The notes under the pieces: model-generated | What the model saw: only the letters and a program-made list of their open reading frames with translations | Database searches by the model: none | What the model was told of the DNA's origin: nothing | Program-made: the position numbers and the translations under genes | Shown: positions 17,543 through 25,478 of the stretch, piece after piece | Numbering within the stretch: position 1 is the first letter of the stretch | Layout of the letters: every line of letters begins with the position of its first letter | NCBI GenBank assembly: GCA_011390635.1 | Contig: JAABSA010000005.1 | Location: forward strand, 1-64,000 | Direction: 5' to 3' | Length of the DNA stretch: 64,000 nt | Source: Desulfotignum sp. | Lineage (GTDB): Bacteria > Desulfobacterota > Desulfobacteria > Desulfobacterales > Desulfobacteraceae

Positions 17543-17974
17543 TCATCTGCCCCGGGTGGTTATCTTACGCATCTGGGCTTCAATGATTTTTTCTTCGTGG
17601 CGGCGCTTTTTGGCAGCCGCTTCCGTCACTTTCTCCACCAGAAGATCAATGTCACTGGGTTTCATCAGATAGTCAAATGCGCCCAGTTTCATGCCTTCAA
17701 TAGCCGATTCGACCGTTGCATGGCCGGTAAGCATAATAACCTCCACCAGGGGGTACTGTTTTTTGATCTCCTTGAGGGTCTCGATCCCATCCATGCCCGG
17801 CATCTTGACATCCAGGACCACCACCTCCACGCGTTTGTTTTCCCTTAGCTTTTCAAGGGATTCATCACCGCTGTATGCCGGCAGAACATCCATGTTTCTT
17901 TTGGTGAGCCGCTTGATCATGGTGTCCACAAACGGGGCTTCATCATCCACGAGTAAAATTTTTGCAATAGACAC
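17543..17974 (-). CDS. Single-domain response regulator
   Basis: A 143-residue receiver: ILLVDDEAPF, phospho-acceptor in VVVLDVKMPGMDG, MLTGHAT, LMKPSD, with a basic C-terminal helix. It lies 14 bases after the kinase at 17989-19875 in a two-gene leftward operon and is that kinase's likely partner. No output domain. Confidence 0.92.
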   Translation of the reverse strand: MSIAKILLVDDEAPFVDTMIKRLTKRNMDVLPAYSGDESLEKLRENKRVEVVVLDVKMPGMDGIETLKEIKKQYPLVEVIMLTGHATVESAIEGMKLGAFDYLMKPSDIDLLVEKVTEAAAKKRRHEEKIIEAQMRKITTRGR

Positions 17975-17988
17975 TTTGTATATTCTCC

Positions 17989-19875
17989 TTAGCTTTTGGG
18001 TGCTGATGTATCCAACGGCAGCACTATGGTAAATGTGGTTCCTTCATCCACCCTGCTTGCCACATCGATCCGGCCGCCCATTTTATTGATGATACCATAA
18101 CAGATGGAAAGACCAAGTCCGGTCCCTTTACCCACCGGTCTGGTGGTGAAAAACGGGTCGAAAATGCGTGCCAGATTGTCTTCAGGTATGCCGGGTCCGG
18201 TATCGTTGATGGATATGGAAATCGTTTCGTCATCCGCCCGGGTGATGATGGTAATTTTCCCCCCGGTTTTTTCCATGGCATATACCGCATTCTGCAGAAT
18301 GTTCATGAGCACCTGCTGAATCTCCGTGGCAGATGCCTGGATGGTGGGTAAGTCCGGAGCCATCTGCACATCCACATCGATATTGGCGTATTTGAATTTC
18401 TGGGACAGCAGATCCACCACTTCGGTAACAAACTCGTTCAGCTGCAGGGTTTCCACCCGGGAATCGGTTTTTCTGGCAAAGCTGAGCAGCTTGTGGGTGA
18501 TGCCTTTGCACCGGTGTCCCTGGGTCTCGATCTGATTCAATGCCCGCTTGAACTCCTCAAAATTGTCTGCTTTATCAATGCCTTCACTGAGCAGGTCCTG
18601 GATCCATCCGGCCTCTTCCACCATGATGGCAACGGGATTGTTGATTTCATGTGCGATGCCGGCGGCAAGCTCCCCTATGGATGCCAGTTTTCCGGTTTCA
18701 ACGATCTGCTGATTCATGACCTGTTTTTCAGAATCCAGCCGGGCAATGCGTTTGACCAGTTGCCCGGAAATAAAAAAAGCCATAAAAACAATGACCAGGG
18801 CACCTGACAGTGAAATAAGGATGGCGATGATCTGGGTTTCGTTGAGTTTGGCAAAGGCATCTTTGGTTTCCTGCTGAAAAATCAGCAGCCAGTCATCGTG
18901 TTTCAAAAATGCGGCAACAACCAGAAATTTTGTACCACTTTCAGCCATTTTTTCAACCGTAAAGGTCGCATATTTATGCACTGATTTATCACTATATCTG
19001 TTCTTATCAAATTCATATTCAAGGGCAATCTGGTACAGTTCATTTGCTTCGGCCATGGAATAGGTATTTTTTTTCCCGGGTATATTTCCCCGGGCACTTT
19101 CGCCCATTTTAAACAGGTTCATATACTGCTGCATGGTCAGTTTGGGGGTTCCCGTGGGGGGTCTTGTCTGGAATTCACCCTGGCGGTTCAAAATAAAGGC
19201 GGTACCTGTTTTGCCCATGGTGAAATCTTCCACCAGGGTATTGAAGGCAAGAAAATCGATAGTCGCACGCACCAGGTATTCACGCCCCTCCCATTGCCGT
19301 TTGACCGCCACAATAAAATGAGGATGCCCCCGCATGCCTGAGAACACATCACTGATGTAAGCCTCTGTGGCCCTGGCCTTTTGAAACCATTCAGAGCTGC
19401 TGTAATCCGCTCTGTCAAGGTCAAATGGACCGGCATAGGACACCTGCTGTCCGTTTTCATCAATCACTCCCAGATCAACAAAAACATAGCTGTAATCCGC
19501 CTGGAGTGCCCGCAGCCGCTGCTGGAGAAATGTTTTGTTCTGCAGCTGTGAAAAATCATGACTTCTTGCCAGATGACTGATATCACTGAGTTTTTGTTTA
19601 AGAAAATCATCAAGCTTCTGCCGGTGTTTCAGCACCAGTTCATCTAAATGGGCATGCACCATGTGATTGGAAAACACATGAAACTGATACAGAATAATAC
19701 CGGTTACCAGAATCATGGGAGCCAGGGAAACGATCACAATACGCAGTGCAATTTTCATTCTGAAGTCTGCATAGTATGCCGGCCCTGTATGTTTTATGGC
19801 TTGTTTATCAGTCACCTGTAATTTCCTGTTCCAGGGATACATATCCCCATATCGCTCAGATATTTTCAATATCAC
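17989..19875 (-). CDS. Sensor histidine kinase with periplasmic Cache-type domain
   Basis: A sensor kinase of about 628 residues, third member of the paralogous set. A first helix ([21 protein letters not shown]) is followed by a periplasmic Cache-type domain with [16 protein letters not shown], longer than in its paralogues because of a lysine-rich stretch around residues 260-290. A second helix ([21 protein letters not shown]), HisKA with His409 in GIAHEINNP and HATPase ([28 protein letters not shown]) follow. The start is unsure: GTG at 19875, ATG at 19842 or ATG at 19758 are possible and none has a good ribosome site. Confidence 0.9.
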   Translation of the reverse strand: MILKISERYGDMYPWNRKLQVTDKQAIKHTGPAYYADFRMKIALRIVIVSLAPMILVTGIILYQFHVFSNHMVHAHLDELVLKHRQKLDDFLKQKLSDISHLARSHDFSQLQNKTFLQQRLRALQADYSYVFVDLGVIDENGQQVSYAGPFDLDRADYSSSEWFQKARATEAYISDVFSGMRGHPHFIVAVKRQWEGREYLVRATIDFLAFNTLVEDFTMGKTGTAFILNRQGEFQTRPPTGTPKLTMQQYMNLFKMGESARGNIPGKKNTYSMAEANELYQIALEYEFDKNRYSDKSVHKYATFTVEKMAESGTKFLVVAAFLKHDDWLLIFQQETKDAFAKLNETQIIAILISLSGALVIVFMAFFISGQLVKRIARLDSEKQVMNQQIVETGKLASIGELAAGIAHEINNPVAIMVEEAGWIQDLLSEGIDKADNFEEFKRALNQIETQGHRCKGITHKLLSFARKTDSRVETLQLNEFVTEVVDLLSQKFKYANIDVDVQMAPDLPTIQASATEIQQVLMNILQNAVYAMEKTGGKITIITRADDETISISINDTGPGIPEDNLARIFDPFFTTRPVGKGTGLGLSICYGIINKMGGRIDVASRVDEGTTFTIVLPLDTSAPKS

Positions 19876-20061
19876 AATTTCAGATCACTTTTATGCATTA
19901 ACACCTTTTTTGTCAAATAGAAATGCAACGAATGTATCGATGTCGGTTTTTTTTACAACCTGGAAAATGAATTCAACGTTATTTTAAAATCCCCCGGGTT
20001 TACCGCGGGCATCCGGACTGTCTTTTCAAATCCCACAGCTCTTTACAAAGAGTCTGTGATA

Positions 20062-20077
20062 TGGCACACCAATTGCA
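20062..20077 (+). promoter_or_regulatory. Sigma-54 promoter for CBM48-kinase-acuA operon
   Basis: TGGCACACCAATTGCA is a full consensus -24/-12 element (TGGCAC-N5-TTGCA). It lies 73 bases before the CBM48 gene start, giving a leader of about 60 bases. Confidence 0.85.
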
Positions 20078-20134
20078 TCAGTAGGGTTGCAAGAGTGACA
20101 CCACACCAACCCATTACCCAACCGGAGGTTTCCA

Positions 20135-20422
20135 ATGATCGAAAAAAAACAAAAAAATCATCGCAAAAAAATGGTGTTCTCATTGCATGCACCCCAGGCC
20201 GAAAAGGTAATTTTGACAGGCGACTTCAATCAATGGAATCTCAAGAAAAAAGGCATGAAAAAAGGCAGCTCAGGTGCCTGGGAGGCCACGTTGCTGCTGT
20301 CACCAGGCACCTATGAATACAAGTTTATTGTTGACGGTAAATGGCAGATGGATCCGGCCAACAGCCAGGTGTGCAAAAACTGCTTTGGCACGCACAATAA
20401 TCTGCTGGCAGTCACAGAATAA
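20135..20422 (+). CDS. Stand-alone CBM48 / AMPK-type glycogen-binding domain protein
   Basis: A 95-residue soluble protein that is little more than one early-set beta-sandwich domain. It shows the family signature: VFSLHAPQAEKVILTGDFNQW, then a loop, GAWEATLLLSPGTYEYKFIVDG and WQMDPAN. Such domains bind alpha-glucans in branching enzymes and in the AMPK beta subunit. GGAGG precedes the ATG. It is the first gene after a consensus sigma-54 promoter and is followed by a kinase-like gene. By analogy with AMPK it might tether a partner to glycogen or act as a regulatory beta-type subunit; this is speculation. Confidence 0.88.
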   Translation: MIEKKQKNHRKKMVFSLHAPQAEKVILTGDFNQWNLKKKGMKKGSSGAWEATLLLSPGTYEYKFIVDGKWQMDPANSQVCKNCFGTHNNLLAVTE

Positions 20423-20475
20423 TGATCAGGTTATGATTGGAAACAAACCAACCGGTTTATACAAAGGAATACGCC

Positions 20476-21219
20476 ATGAACGAAAAAATGAACAAAACAG
20501 TTTACCAGCCGGGGTTTTATGGAAAAAAAAGACAACGTCCAGATGAATGGGTGGAAGCGTATATCAAAAAATGGAACAAAGAGGAGTCTGATAAAAAACA
20601 GGCGCCGGCAAAATCCCGGGTGTTTCCCAGTATATGTTTTTCAAGGCAGATCGGTGTCGGGGCCCTGGAAATTGCAGATCTTTTGTCAGAGATTATCCAG
20701 TATCGGGTTGTTGACAGAGAAATCATGGAACATATGGCAAAAGATGCAAACCTGTCCTTAAAAATCATTGAACTGTTTGATGAACGCTACCCGGGAAGAA
20801 TGAGTGAGTTTTTTGCCATGCTCACCAGTGAAAAAACCTTCATTAAAACCGATTATGCCCGGCAACTGGCAAAAACCGTCACCGCACTGGCCACCACTGA
20901 ACCCACTATTTTTGTGGGGAGGGGAACCCATTTCATCCTGCCCCGGGATCTGATTTTATCCGTAAGGATTATCTGCAGCAAAGCATATCGGATTGAACGG
21001 CTGGCAAACATTTTGAACACGGAAAAATCTGACGCCGAAAAGCATCTGGACCGCTGTGACAGGGAACAGGAAAAATTTTTTACAACAGTTTACCAGAAAA
21101 AAGAAGATTCTCCCGAGGAATTTGATCTGGTTCTCAACAGAGATCATATCAAAAAGGCTTCTCATGCTGCACAGATAGTGGCCTGCGCATTTGAACAAAA
21201 ATTTGGCATAAAAAGATAA
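20476..21219 (+). CDS. Cytidylate-kinase-like family protein
   Basis: A 247-residue protein of the AAK/cytidylate-kinase-like group (PF13189-type). The normal P-loop region reads ICFSRQIGVGALEIADLLSE, matching the family's variant with SR..G.G....A. Further family landmarks are YRVVDREIM, TEPTIFVGRGTHFIL and, near the end, FDLVLNRDH. These proteins look like nucleoside monophosphate kinases, but their substrates are mostly unknown. The ATG at 20476 is chosen for its AAAGGA site; an earlier TTG is not supported. It sits between a glycogen-binding mini-protein and an AcuA-like acetyltransferase in one sigma-54 transcript, so a regulatory role is as likely as nucleotide metabolism. Confidence 0.8.
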   Translation: MNEKMNKTVYQPGFYGKKRQRPDEWVEAYIKKWNKEESDKKQAPAKSRVFPSICFSRQIGVGALEIADLLSEIIQYRVVDREIMEHMAKDANLSLKIIELFDERYPGRMSEFFAMLTSEKTFIKTDYARQLAKTVTALATTEPTIFVGRGTHFILPRDLILSVRIICSKAYRIERLANILNTEKSDAEKHLDRCDREQEKFFTTVYQKKEDSPEEFDLVLNRDHIKKASHAAQIVACAFEQKFGIKR

Positions 21220-21246
21220 AAACCAGCCTTGAAAAATGATTGTTCC

Positions 21247-21867
21247 ATGGCTGTCACAACCATAAAAACGACAAAAGGCATTGTTTTTATTCATGCTGGA
21301 TGGATGGCGGAAGGGTTTGAAAATATGGAATTTGGGTTTGATGTATCTGATCCCACATACAGACCCATATTCACCAGAAAACAAACCCTTGAACAATTTG
21401 CGGCCAGAGGGGAAAGTGTTTGCCTCGCCCTTCTGGAAAACAAAATTATTACAGGATTTGGCGTTCTTGTCTGTCCGAACGAAAACAGCCGGTGGGCAGG
21501 GACAGGTGGGGCAATCACAATGGAACTTGCGGCCATCGAGGTGGCCAGACAATTGCGGAACCATGGGATTGCACGTCTGCTGCTGTCCCATCTTTTTTCA
21601 GATCCCTGTCTGGAGGAAAAAATTGTATTTCTCAGTGCCTATTCCTGGCTATGGGACCTTGCATATTCAGGTCTGAACACTGCATCCTACAGGGAAATGC
21701 TCATCCGTCTGTATTCTGATTTCGGATTTGTGGAATATATGACAAACGAACCCAATATCTGCCTTTCACCTGAAAACATTTTCATGGCCAGGATCGGTGA
21801 GAATACCTCCCTGCAGGCCAGAGAAAATTTCAAATGGATGCGGTTCGGCATTACCCCTCAGCTGTAA
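21247..21867 (+). CDS. acuA: AcuA-like GNAT acetyltransferase
   Basis: A protein of about 206 residues resembling Bacillus AcuA, the lysine acetyltransferase that inactivates acetyl-CoA synthetase. The match is recalled, not computed: ELAAIEVARQLRNHGIARLLL resembles the acetyl-CoA binding A motif region, and the later block SWLWDLAYSGLNTASYREM with PNICLSPENIFMARIG follows the AcuA-specific C-terminal half. It lies in an operon with the CBM48 and cytidylate-kinase-like genes. An AcuB-like gene follows 1.8 kb on, but no AcuC deacetylase is present. The start is uncertain: ATG at 21247 or TTG at 21229, neither with a clear ribosome site. Confidence 0.75.
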   Translation: MAVTTIKTTKGIVFIHAGWMAEGFENMEFGFDVSDPTYRPIFTRKQTLEQFAARGESVCLALLENKIITGFGVLVCPNENSRWAGTGGAITMELAAIEVARQLRNHGIARLLLSHLFSDPCLEEKIVFLSAYSWLWDLAYSGLNTASYREMLIRLYSDFGFVEYMTNEPNICLSPENIFMARIGENTSLQARENFKWMRFGITPQL

Positions 21868-21873
21868 AGTAAG

Positions 21874-21922
21874 ACCGATACTCCTCCCATACAATAAAAC
21901 CGACACTCCCCCCCCATACAAT
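21874..21922 (+). repeat. Two tandem imperfect 22-25-base repeats upstream of the NtrC-type gene
   Basis: Two copies of ACCGAYACTCC(Y)nCCATACAAT lie side by side (about 21874-21895 and 21899-21922), differing in a C-tract length and one transition. They sit about 115-160 bases before the regulator gene. They may be operator sites or a replication-slippage product. Confidence 0.6.
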
Positions 21923-22036
21923 CAGTGTAAAAAACAATCTCCGGATATTGTATAGATCGGGTTATCATGATATGGCTGGTTGTTGTTTCCGCTTATATTT
22001 TGTACAGGCCATTGACTGCCGACAAAGGACAAAGCA

Positions 22037-23461
22037 ATGAATACCATTCTGGTGATAGATGACGATGACCAGCTGCGCATCAGTTTCTGTAAATTGTTAC
22101 GGGAAGAAACCTATTCAGTGATTGGTGCGGCCTCTGGTGAAGCAGGTATTGCAGTGGTTAAAGAGCAGCCTCTGGATCTGGTGATTCTGGATATGCGCCT
22201 GCCCGGAATGGATGGGATGGAAACCTTTACGCATATCAAAGCCATAGATCCCAAGCTCCCGGTTATCATTGTCACCGCATATGGAACAACCGAAACTGCC
22301 ATTGAAGCCACCAAAATGGGGGCCTATGATTATGTTTTGAAACCCTTTGAGGTGCAGGAAATGCTGAACCTGATTACCCAGGCCATTGAGGCAGGGTATT
22401 TTATGCGATCCCCGGTTGCCGTGGATGCAGTTCCGGGTAAACAATCAGGCGATGCCATCATCGGCCAGAGCCGGGCCATGCAGAATGTCTATAAAGCAAT
22501 CGGCAGAGTATCCCAGACCGATGCCACCATTCTGATCAGAGGGGAATCCGGCACCGGCAAGGAATTGGTGGCACGGGCGGTGTATCAGCACGGAACGCGT
22601 TCCGGCAAACCCTTTCTGATCATCAATTGCGTGGCCATCCCCGAAACCCTGCTGGAAAGTGAATTGTTCGGCTATGAAAAAGGAGCATTCACAGGAGCGT
22701 CCCAGAAACATATCGGGAAAATAGAACAGGCCAACCGCGGCACCGTGTTTCTGGATGAAATCGGAGACATGCCCGTAAGCATCCAGGCCAAAATCCTTCG
22801 CCTGCTGCAGGAAAAAAGCATTGAACGCTTAGGCGGAGAAGAAACCATTCCCGTGGATGTACGCATCATTGCCGCCACCCACCAGAATCTGGAACAGTCC
22901 ATTGCAGATGGCAAATTCAGAGAAGACCTGTACTTCCGGCTCAAAGTCGTCACCATTGAACTGCCGCCCTTACGGGACAGAAAAGAAGATATCCACAGCT
23001 TGATTGCCTATTATCTGTATAAATTCTCCAATGAATTGAAAATAGACAATCCCGGGATTCAAGAAGAGGCACTGGCACTTTTGACCACCTATGAATGGCC
23101 GGGCAATGTCAGGGAACTGGAAAACCTGATCCAGAAGGTGCTGATTTTCAACCGTGGGGCACCCATTGCTGTGACAGATCTGGAACCGATCATTGAAAAG
23201 ACTGATTGCAATGAAGACAGTCCAAAAATCGGGCTTGATGCCGTCAGACAGTGGGTAAGGCAAATGATGGCCAGTGAATCCGGAAAATACAGGTTTGATG
23301 ATTTTGTGGATATCCTGTCGGGCATCGTCATTGCCGAAGCGCTGCAATCAACCGATGGCAACCGTACCCAGGCGGCAAAGCTTTTGGGCATGTCACGGCC
23401 CACCCTGCATGCCAAAATTGAAAAGCACAATATCAGGATGAAAACACAGATTTCCGATTGA
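22037..23461 (+). CDS. Sigma-54-dependent NtrC-family response regulator
   Basis: A 474-residue transcription activator. Residues 1-120 are a receiver (ILVIDDDDQL, phospho-acceptor in VILDMRLPGMDG, VTAYGT, LKPFE). Residues about 143-370 are the AAA+ sigma-54 interaction domain with Walker A GESGTGKE at 169-176, the sigma-54 contact loop GAFTGA at 216-221 and the Walker B region GTVFLDEIGDM. The C-terminus is a Fis-type helix-turn-helix (NRTQAAKLLGMSRPTLHAKI). It is flanked by two consensus sigma-54 promoters (20062 and 23631), the obvious first targets. No kinase is adjacent; the orphan kinase at 31373 or the phosphorelay upstream are candidates. Confidence 0.95.
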   Translation: MNTILVIDDDDQLRISFCKLLREETYSVIGAASGEAGIAVVKEQPLDLVILDMRLPGMDGMETFTHIKAIDPKLPVIIVTAYGTTETAIEATKMGAYDYVLKPFEVQEMLNLITQAIEAGYFMRSPVAVDAVPGKQSGDAIIGQSRAMQNVYKAIGRVSQTDATILIRGESGTGKELVARAVYQHGTRSGKPFLIINCVAIPETLLESELFGYEKGAFTGASQKHIGKIEQANRGTVFLDEIGDMPVSIQAKILRLLQEKSIERLGGEETIPVDVRIIAATHQNLEQSIADGKFREDLYFRLKVVTIELPPLRDRKEDIHSLIAYYLYKFSNELKIDNPGIQEEALALLTTYEWPGNVRELENLIQKVLIFNRGAPIAVTDLEPIIEKTDCNEDSPKIGLDAVRQWVRQMMASESGKYRFDDFVDILSGIVIAEALQSTDGNRTQAAKLLGMSRPTLHAKIEKHNIRMKTQISD

Positions 23462-23478
23462 ATACAAACCAGGTGCGT

Positions 23479-23519
23479 AAACCTGTGTGCCGTTCTTTTT
23501 TCCTGGTGTCAGGTTTTTT
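23479..23519 (+). terminator. Possible weak terminator after the NtrC-type gene
   Basis: AAACCTG pairs with CAGGTTT across a 24-base loop and is followed by a T-run. The stem is short, with a second pairing ACCAGG/CCTGGT competing, so confidence is low. Confidence 0.35.
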
Positions 23520-23630
23520 CACACCTTGAAAAAAAGTTTGTTTGTCTGATCTTTCCGCCATTAACTTTTCCCCCCTTGTCTGAAATGAAACGCCCTGTAG
23601 AACAAGGATTTACCCCGGACATTCACCCGG

Positions 23631-23646
23631 TGGCACAACAATTGCT
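23631..23646 (+). promoter_or_regulatory. Sigma-54 promoter for acuB-usp-usp-acyl-CoA synthetase operon
   Basis: TGGCACAACAATTGCT is a full consensus -24/-12 element, 79 bases before the AcuB-like gene. It is nearly the same sequence as the element at 20062. Confidence 0.87.
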
Positions 23647-23709
23647 GATATCTTTGCCAACTGCATGAAATTTATGTACAGATCAACCCCAACCCTGTGG
23701 AGGTGCCCC

Positions 23710-24387
23710 ATGTTGATAAAAGAGTGGATGAGCAAACCCGTCATTACCATAAACCATAATGAATCCTTGAATGATGCGGCAAAACTGTTTCGCACCCGGG
23801 TGATTTCCATGCTCCCGGTGCTCAAAGATGATGATCTGGCAGGCATCCTGACCGACGGCGATCTGAAAAAAGCAATGCCGTCGGAAGCTACCACCCTGGA
23901 CCGGTTTGAACTGCCGGCACTGCTGGATTCCATTAGAGTGGAATCTGTCATGTCCCGGCCGGTTATCACTATTGGATCAGACCATACCGTGGATGAAGCT
24001 GCCAGCATCATGCTGCAAAAAGGAATTTCCGGCATGCCGGTGAAAAAGCATACCGGGGATATGGAAGGCATTATCACAAAAAGCGATATATTCCGGTGTT
24101 TTGTCTCTTTTACAGGCGTGTCTACCAAAGGACAGATTTTTGCTTCCAGACTCCAGGACAGGCCGGGACTCATTAAAAAATTCACCGATATGATCCGCAA
24201 AAAAGGCGGCCGGATCTGCAGCATCATGACATCCTATGATGATATTGAATATGGGTACAGAAAGGTGTTTTTCCATACCTTTGATATTGATCGGGAGGGT
24301 TTTGACAGCCTGGTGGATGTATTCAACGACCTCGGCCAATTGTATTATGCAGCGGATCTGTCCCGGGGATACAGGAAAATTTTCTGA
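23710..24387 (+). CDS. acuB: AcuB-like CBS-CBS-ACT protein
   Basis: A 225-residue protein with two CBS motifs followed by an ACT domain, the architecture of AcuB. CBS1 is residues 1-65 (IKEWMSKPVITINHNES, LAGILTDGDLKKA), CBS2 about 78-140 (VESVMSRPVITIGSDHT, MEGIITKSDIFR), and the ACT domain starts near 155 (FASRLQDRPGLIKKFTDMI). The ATG at 23710 has GGAGG upstream. CBS and ACT modules bind nucleotides and amino acids, so this is a likely metabolite sensor. It opens an operon with two UspA proteins and the Pat-like enzyme. The role of AcuB even in Bacillus is not settled. Confidence 0.85.
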   Translation: MLIKEWMSKPVITINHNESLNDAAKLFRTRVISMLPVLKDDDLAGILTDGDLKKAMPSEATTLDRFELPALLDSIRVESVMSRPVITIGSDHTVDEAASIMLQKGISGMPVKKHTGDMEGIITKSDIFRCFVSFTGVSTKGQIFASRLQDRPGLIKKFTDMIRKKGGRICSIMTSYDDIEYGYRKVFFHTFDIDREGFDSLVDVFNDLGQLYYAADLSRGYRKIF

Positions 24388-24419
24388 TCCGCAACAAAAG
24401 AATGAACAGGAGATGACCA

Positions 24420-24920
24420 ATGAATACAAAAATACATAAAATTCTGGCATGCGTTGATTTTTCAGAATACTCGTTAATGGTGTTACAACATGCGGTGGCG
24501 CTGGCATCGGCACCGGATATGCAGATCATCGTTTTGAATGTCATCCACCAGAGGGATATCAACGGTATGAAAATGGCTGTGGGATATTTTCCAGTCGACG
24601 GGCCTGTTTTAGTAAACATCGACGACTATGTCGAGGACTTGAAAAAAGACCGGATGAACCAGTTGAAACACCTCGTAAAAGAACATTTTTTTACCGAAAA
24701 ATCAAAGATGCACCTGATGGTTGATACCGGCATTCCTTATGCATGTATTTTGAAAACCGCGGAAACAGAAAATGCCGATCTGATTGTCATTGCCAACAAG
24801 GGACGGGGAAATCTGTCGCGGGTGTTATTGGGCAGTGCGGCTGAAAAGGTCTTCCGGCATTCTCCGGTTCCGGTTGTCTGTGTCAGGGATCCCAAAAAAT
24901 TCATCCGGGGGGAAAAATAA
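24420..24920 (+). CDS. Universal stress protein (UspA family)
   Basis: A 166-residue UspA protein, strongly similar to the one at 10310-10792: KILACVDFSEYSLM at the start and ANKGRGNLSRVLLGSAAEKVFRHSPVPV near the end, which includes the ATP-binding G-x2-G-x9-G(S/T)-like loop. CAGGAG lies seven bases before the ATG. It is the second gene of the acuB operon. Two similar UspA proteins under two sigma-54 promoters suggest they serve the same physiological state. Confidence 0.93.
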   Translation: MNTKIHKILACVDFSEYSLMVLQHAVALASAPDMQIIVLNVIHQRDINGMKMAVGYFPVDGPVLVNIDDYVEDLKKDRMNQLKHLVKEHFFTEKSKMHLMVDTGIPYACILKTAETENADLIVIANKGRGNLSRVLLGSAAEKVFRHSPVPVVCVRDPKKFIRGEK

Positions 24921-24921
24921 C

Positions 24922-25398
24922 ATGAAAAAACAACCAAAGAAAATCTCAAAGCTGCTTGTGGCAATTGATTTGAGCCATTATTCACGGCCCACACTGGAAT
25001 ATGCTGTTGAAACCGCAAAACTGACCGATGCCCGGATGGTGATTATCAATATCATCAACCAGAAAAAAATTGATGCCATGGAAAAAGCGGTCAATGCGGA
25101 TCATCCAGGCAAATTTGTGTTGTCCAAACATCTTGGTGAAGAAATGGACCGGTGCAAATTAAAAGTAAAAACCCTCATAAAAGGGATTCCCATGATGGAT
25201 GATGTACCGGTGAAAATCCGCATCGGCCATGGTGTACCCCATGTGGAGATCCTGGAGGCAGTGAAAAGGGAGAACGCGGATCTTTTGCTGTTCGGGCCCA
25301 AAGGCCAAACCAATCTTAAAGAATTTCTATTCGGCTCTGTGGCGGAAAAACTGTTCCGGCACTCTCCTGTGCCTGTGATGAGCATCAGATCCAGATAA
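24922..25398 (+). CDS. Universal stress protein (UspA family), divergent
   Basis: A 158-residue UspA-fold protein starting KISKLLVAIDLSHYS. The nucleotide loop is altered: GPKGQTNLKEFLFGSVAEKLFRHSPVPV keeps the last half but the first glycine region reads GPKGQTN, not the GxxG of its neighbour. It may bind nucleotide differently. It begins one base after the stop of the previous uspA gene, with the GGGGGGAAAAATAAC stretch as ribosome site, so the two are translationally coupled and may heterodimerise. Confidence 0.92.
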   Translation: MKKQPKKISKLLVAIDLSHYSRPTLEYAVETAKLTDARMVIINIINQKKIDAMEKAVNADHPGKFVLSKHLGEEMDRCKLKVKTLIKGIPMMDDVPVKIRIGHGVPHVEILEAVKRENADLLLFGPKGQTNLKEFLFGSVAEKLFRHSPVPVMSIRSR

Positions 25399-25478
25399 TA
25401 CAAAAAACTTCTTGTAAATGGACGTTATGGATATGTTGAAAAACAAAAACAGATCGCCCTGGCCATAAGGATGGTGCC

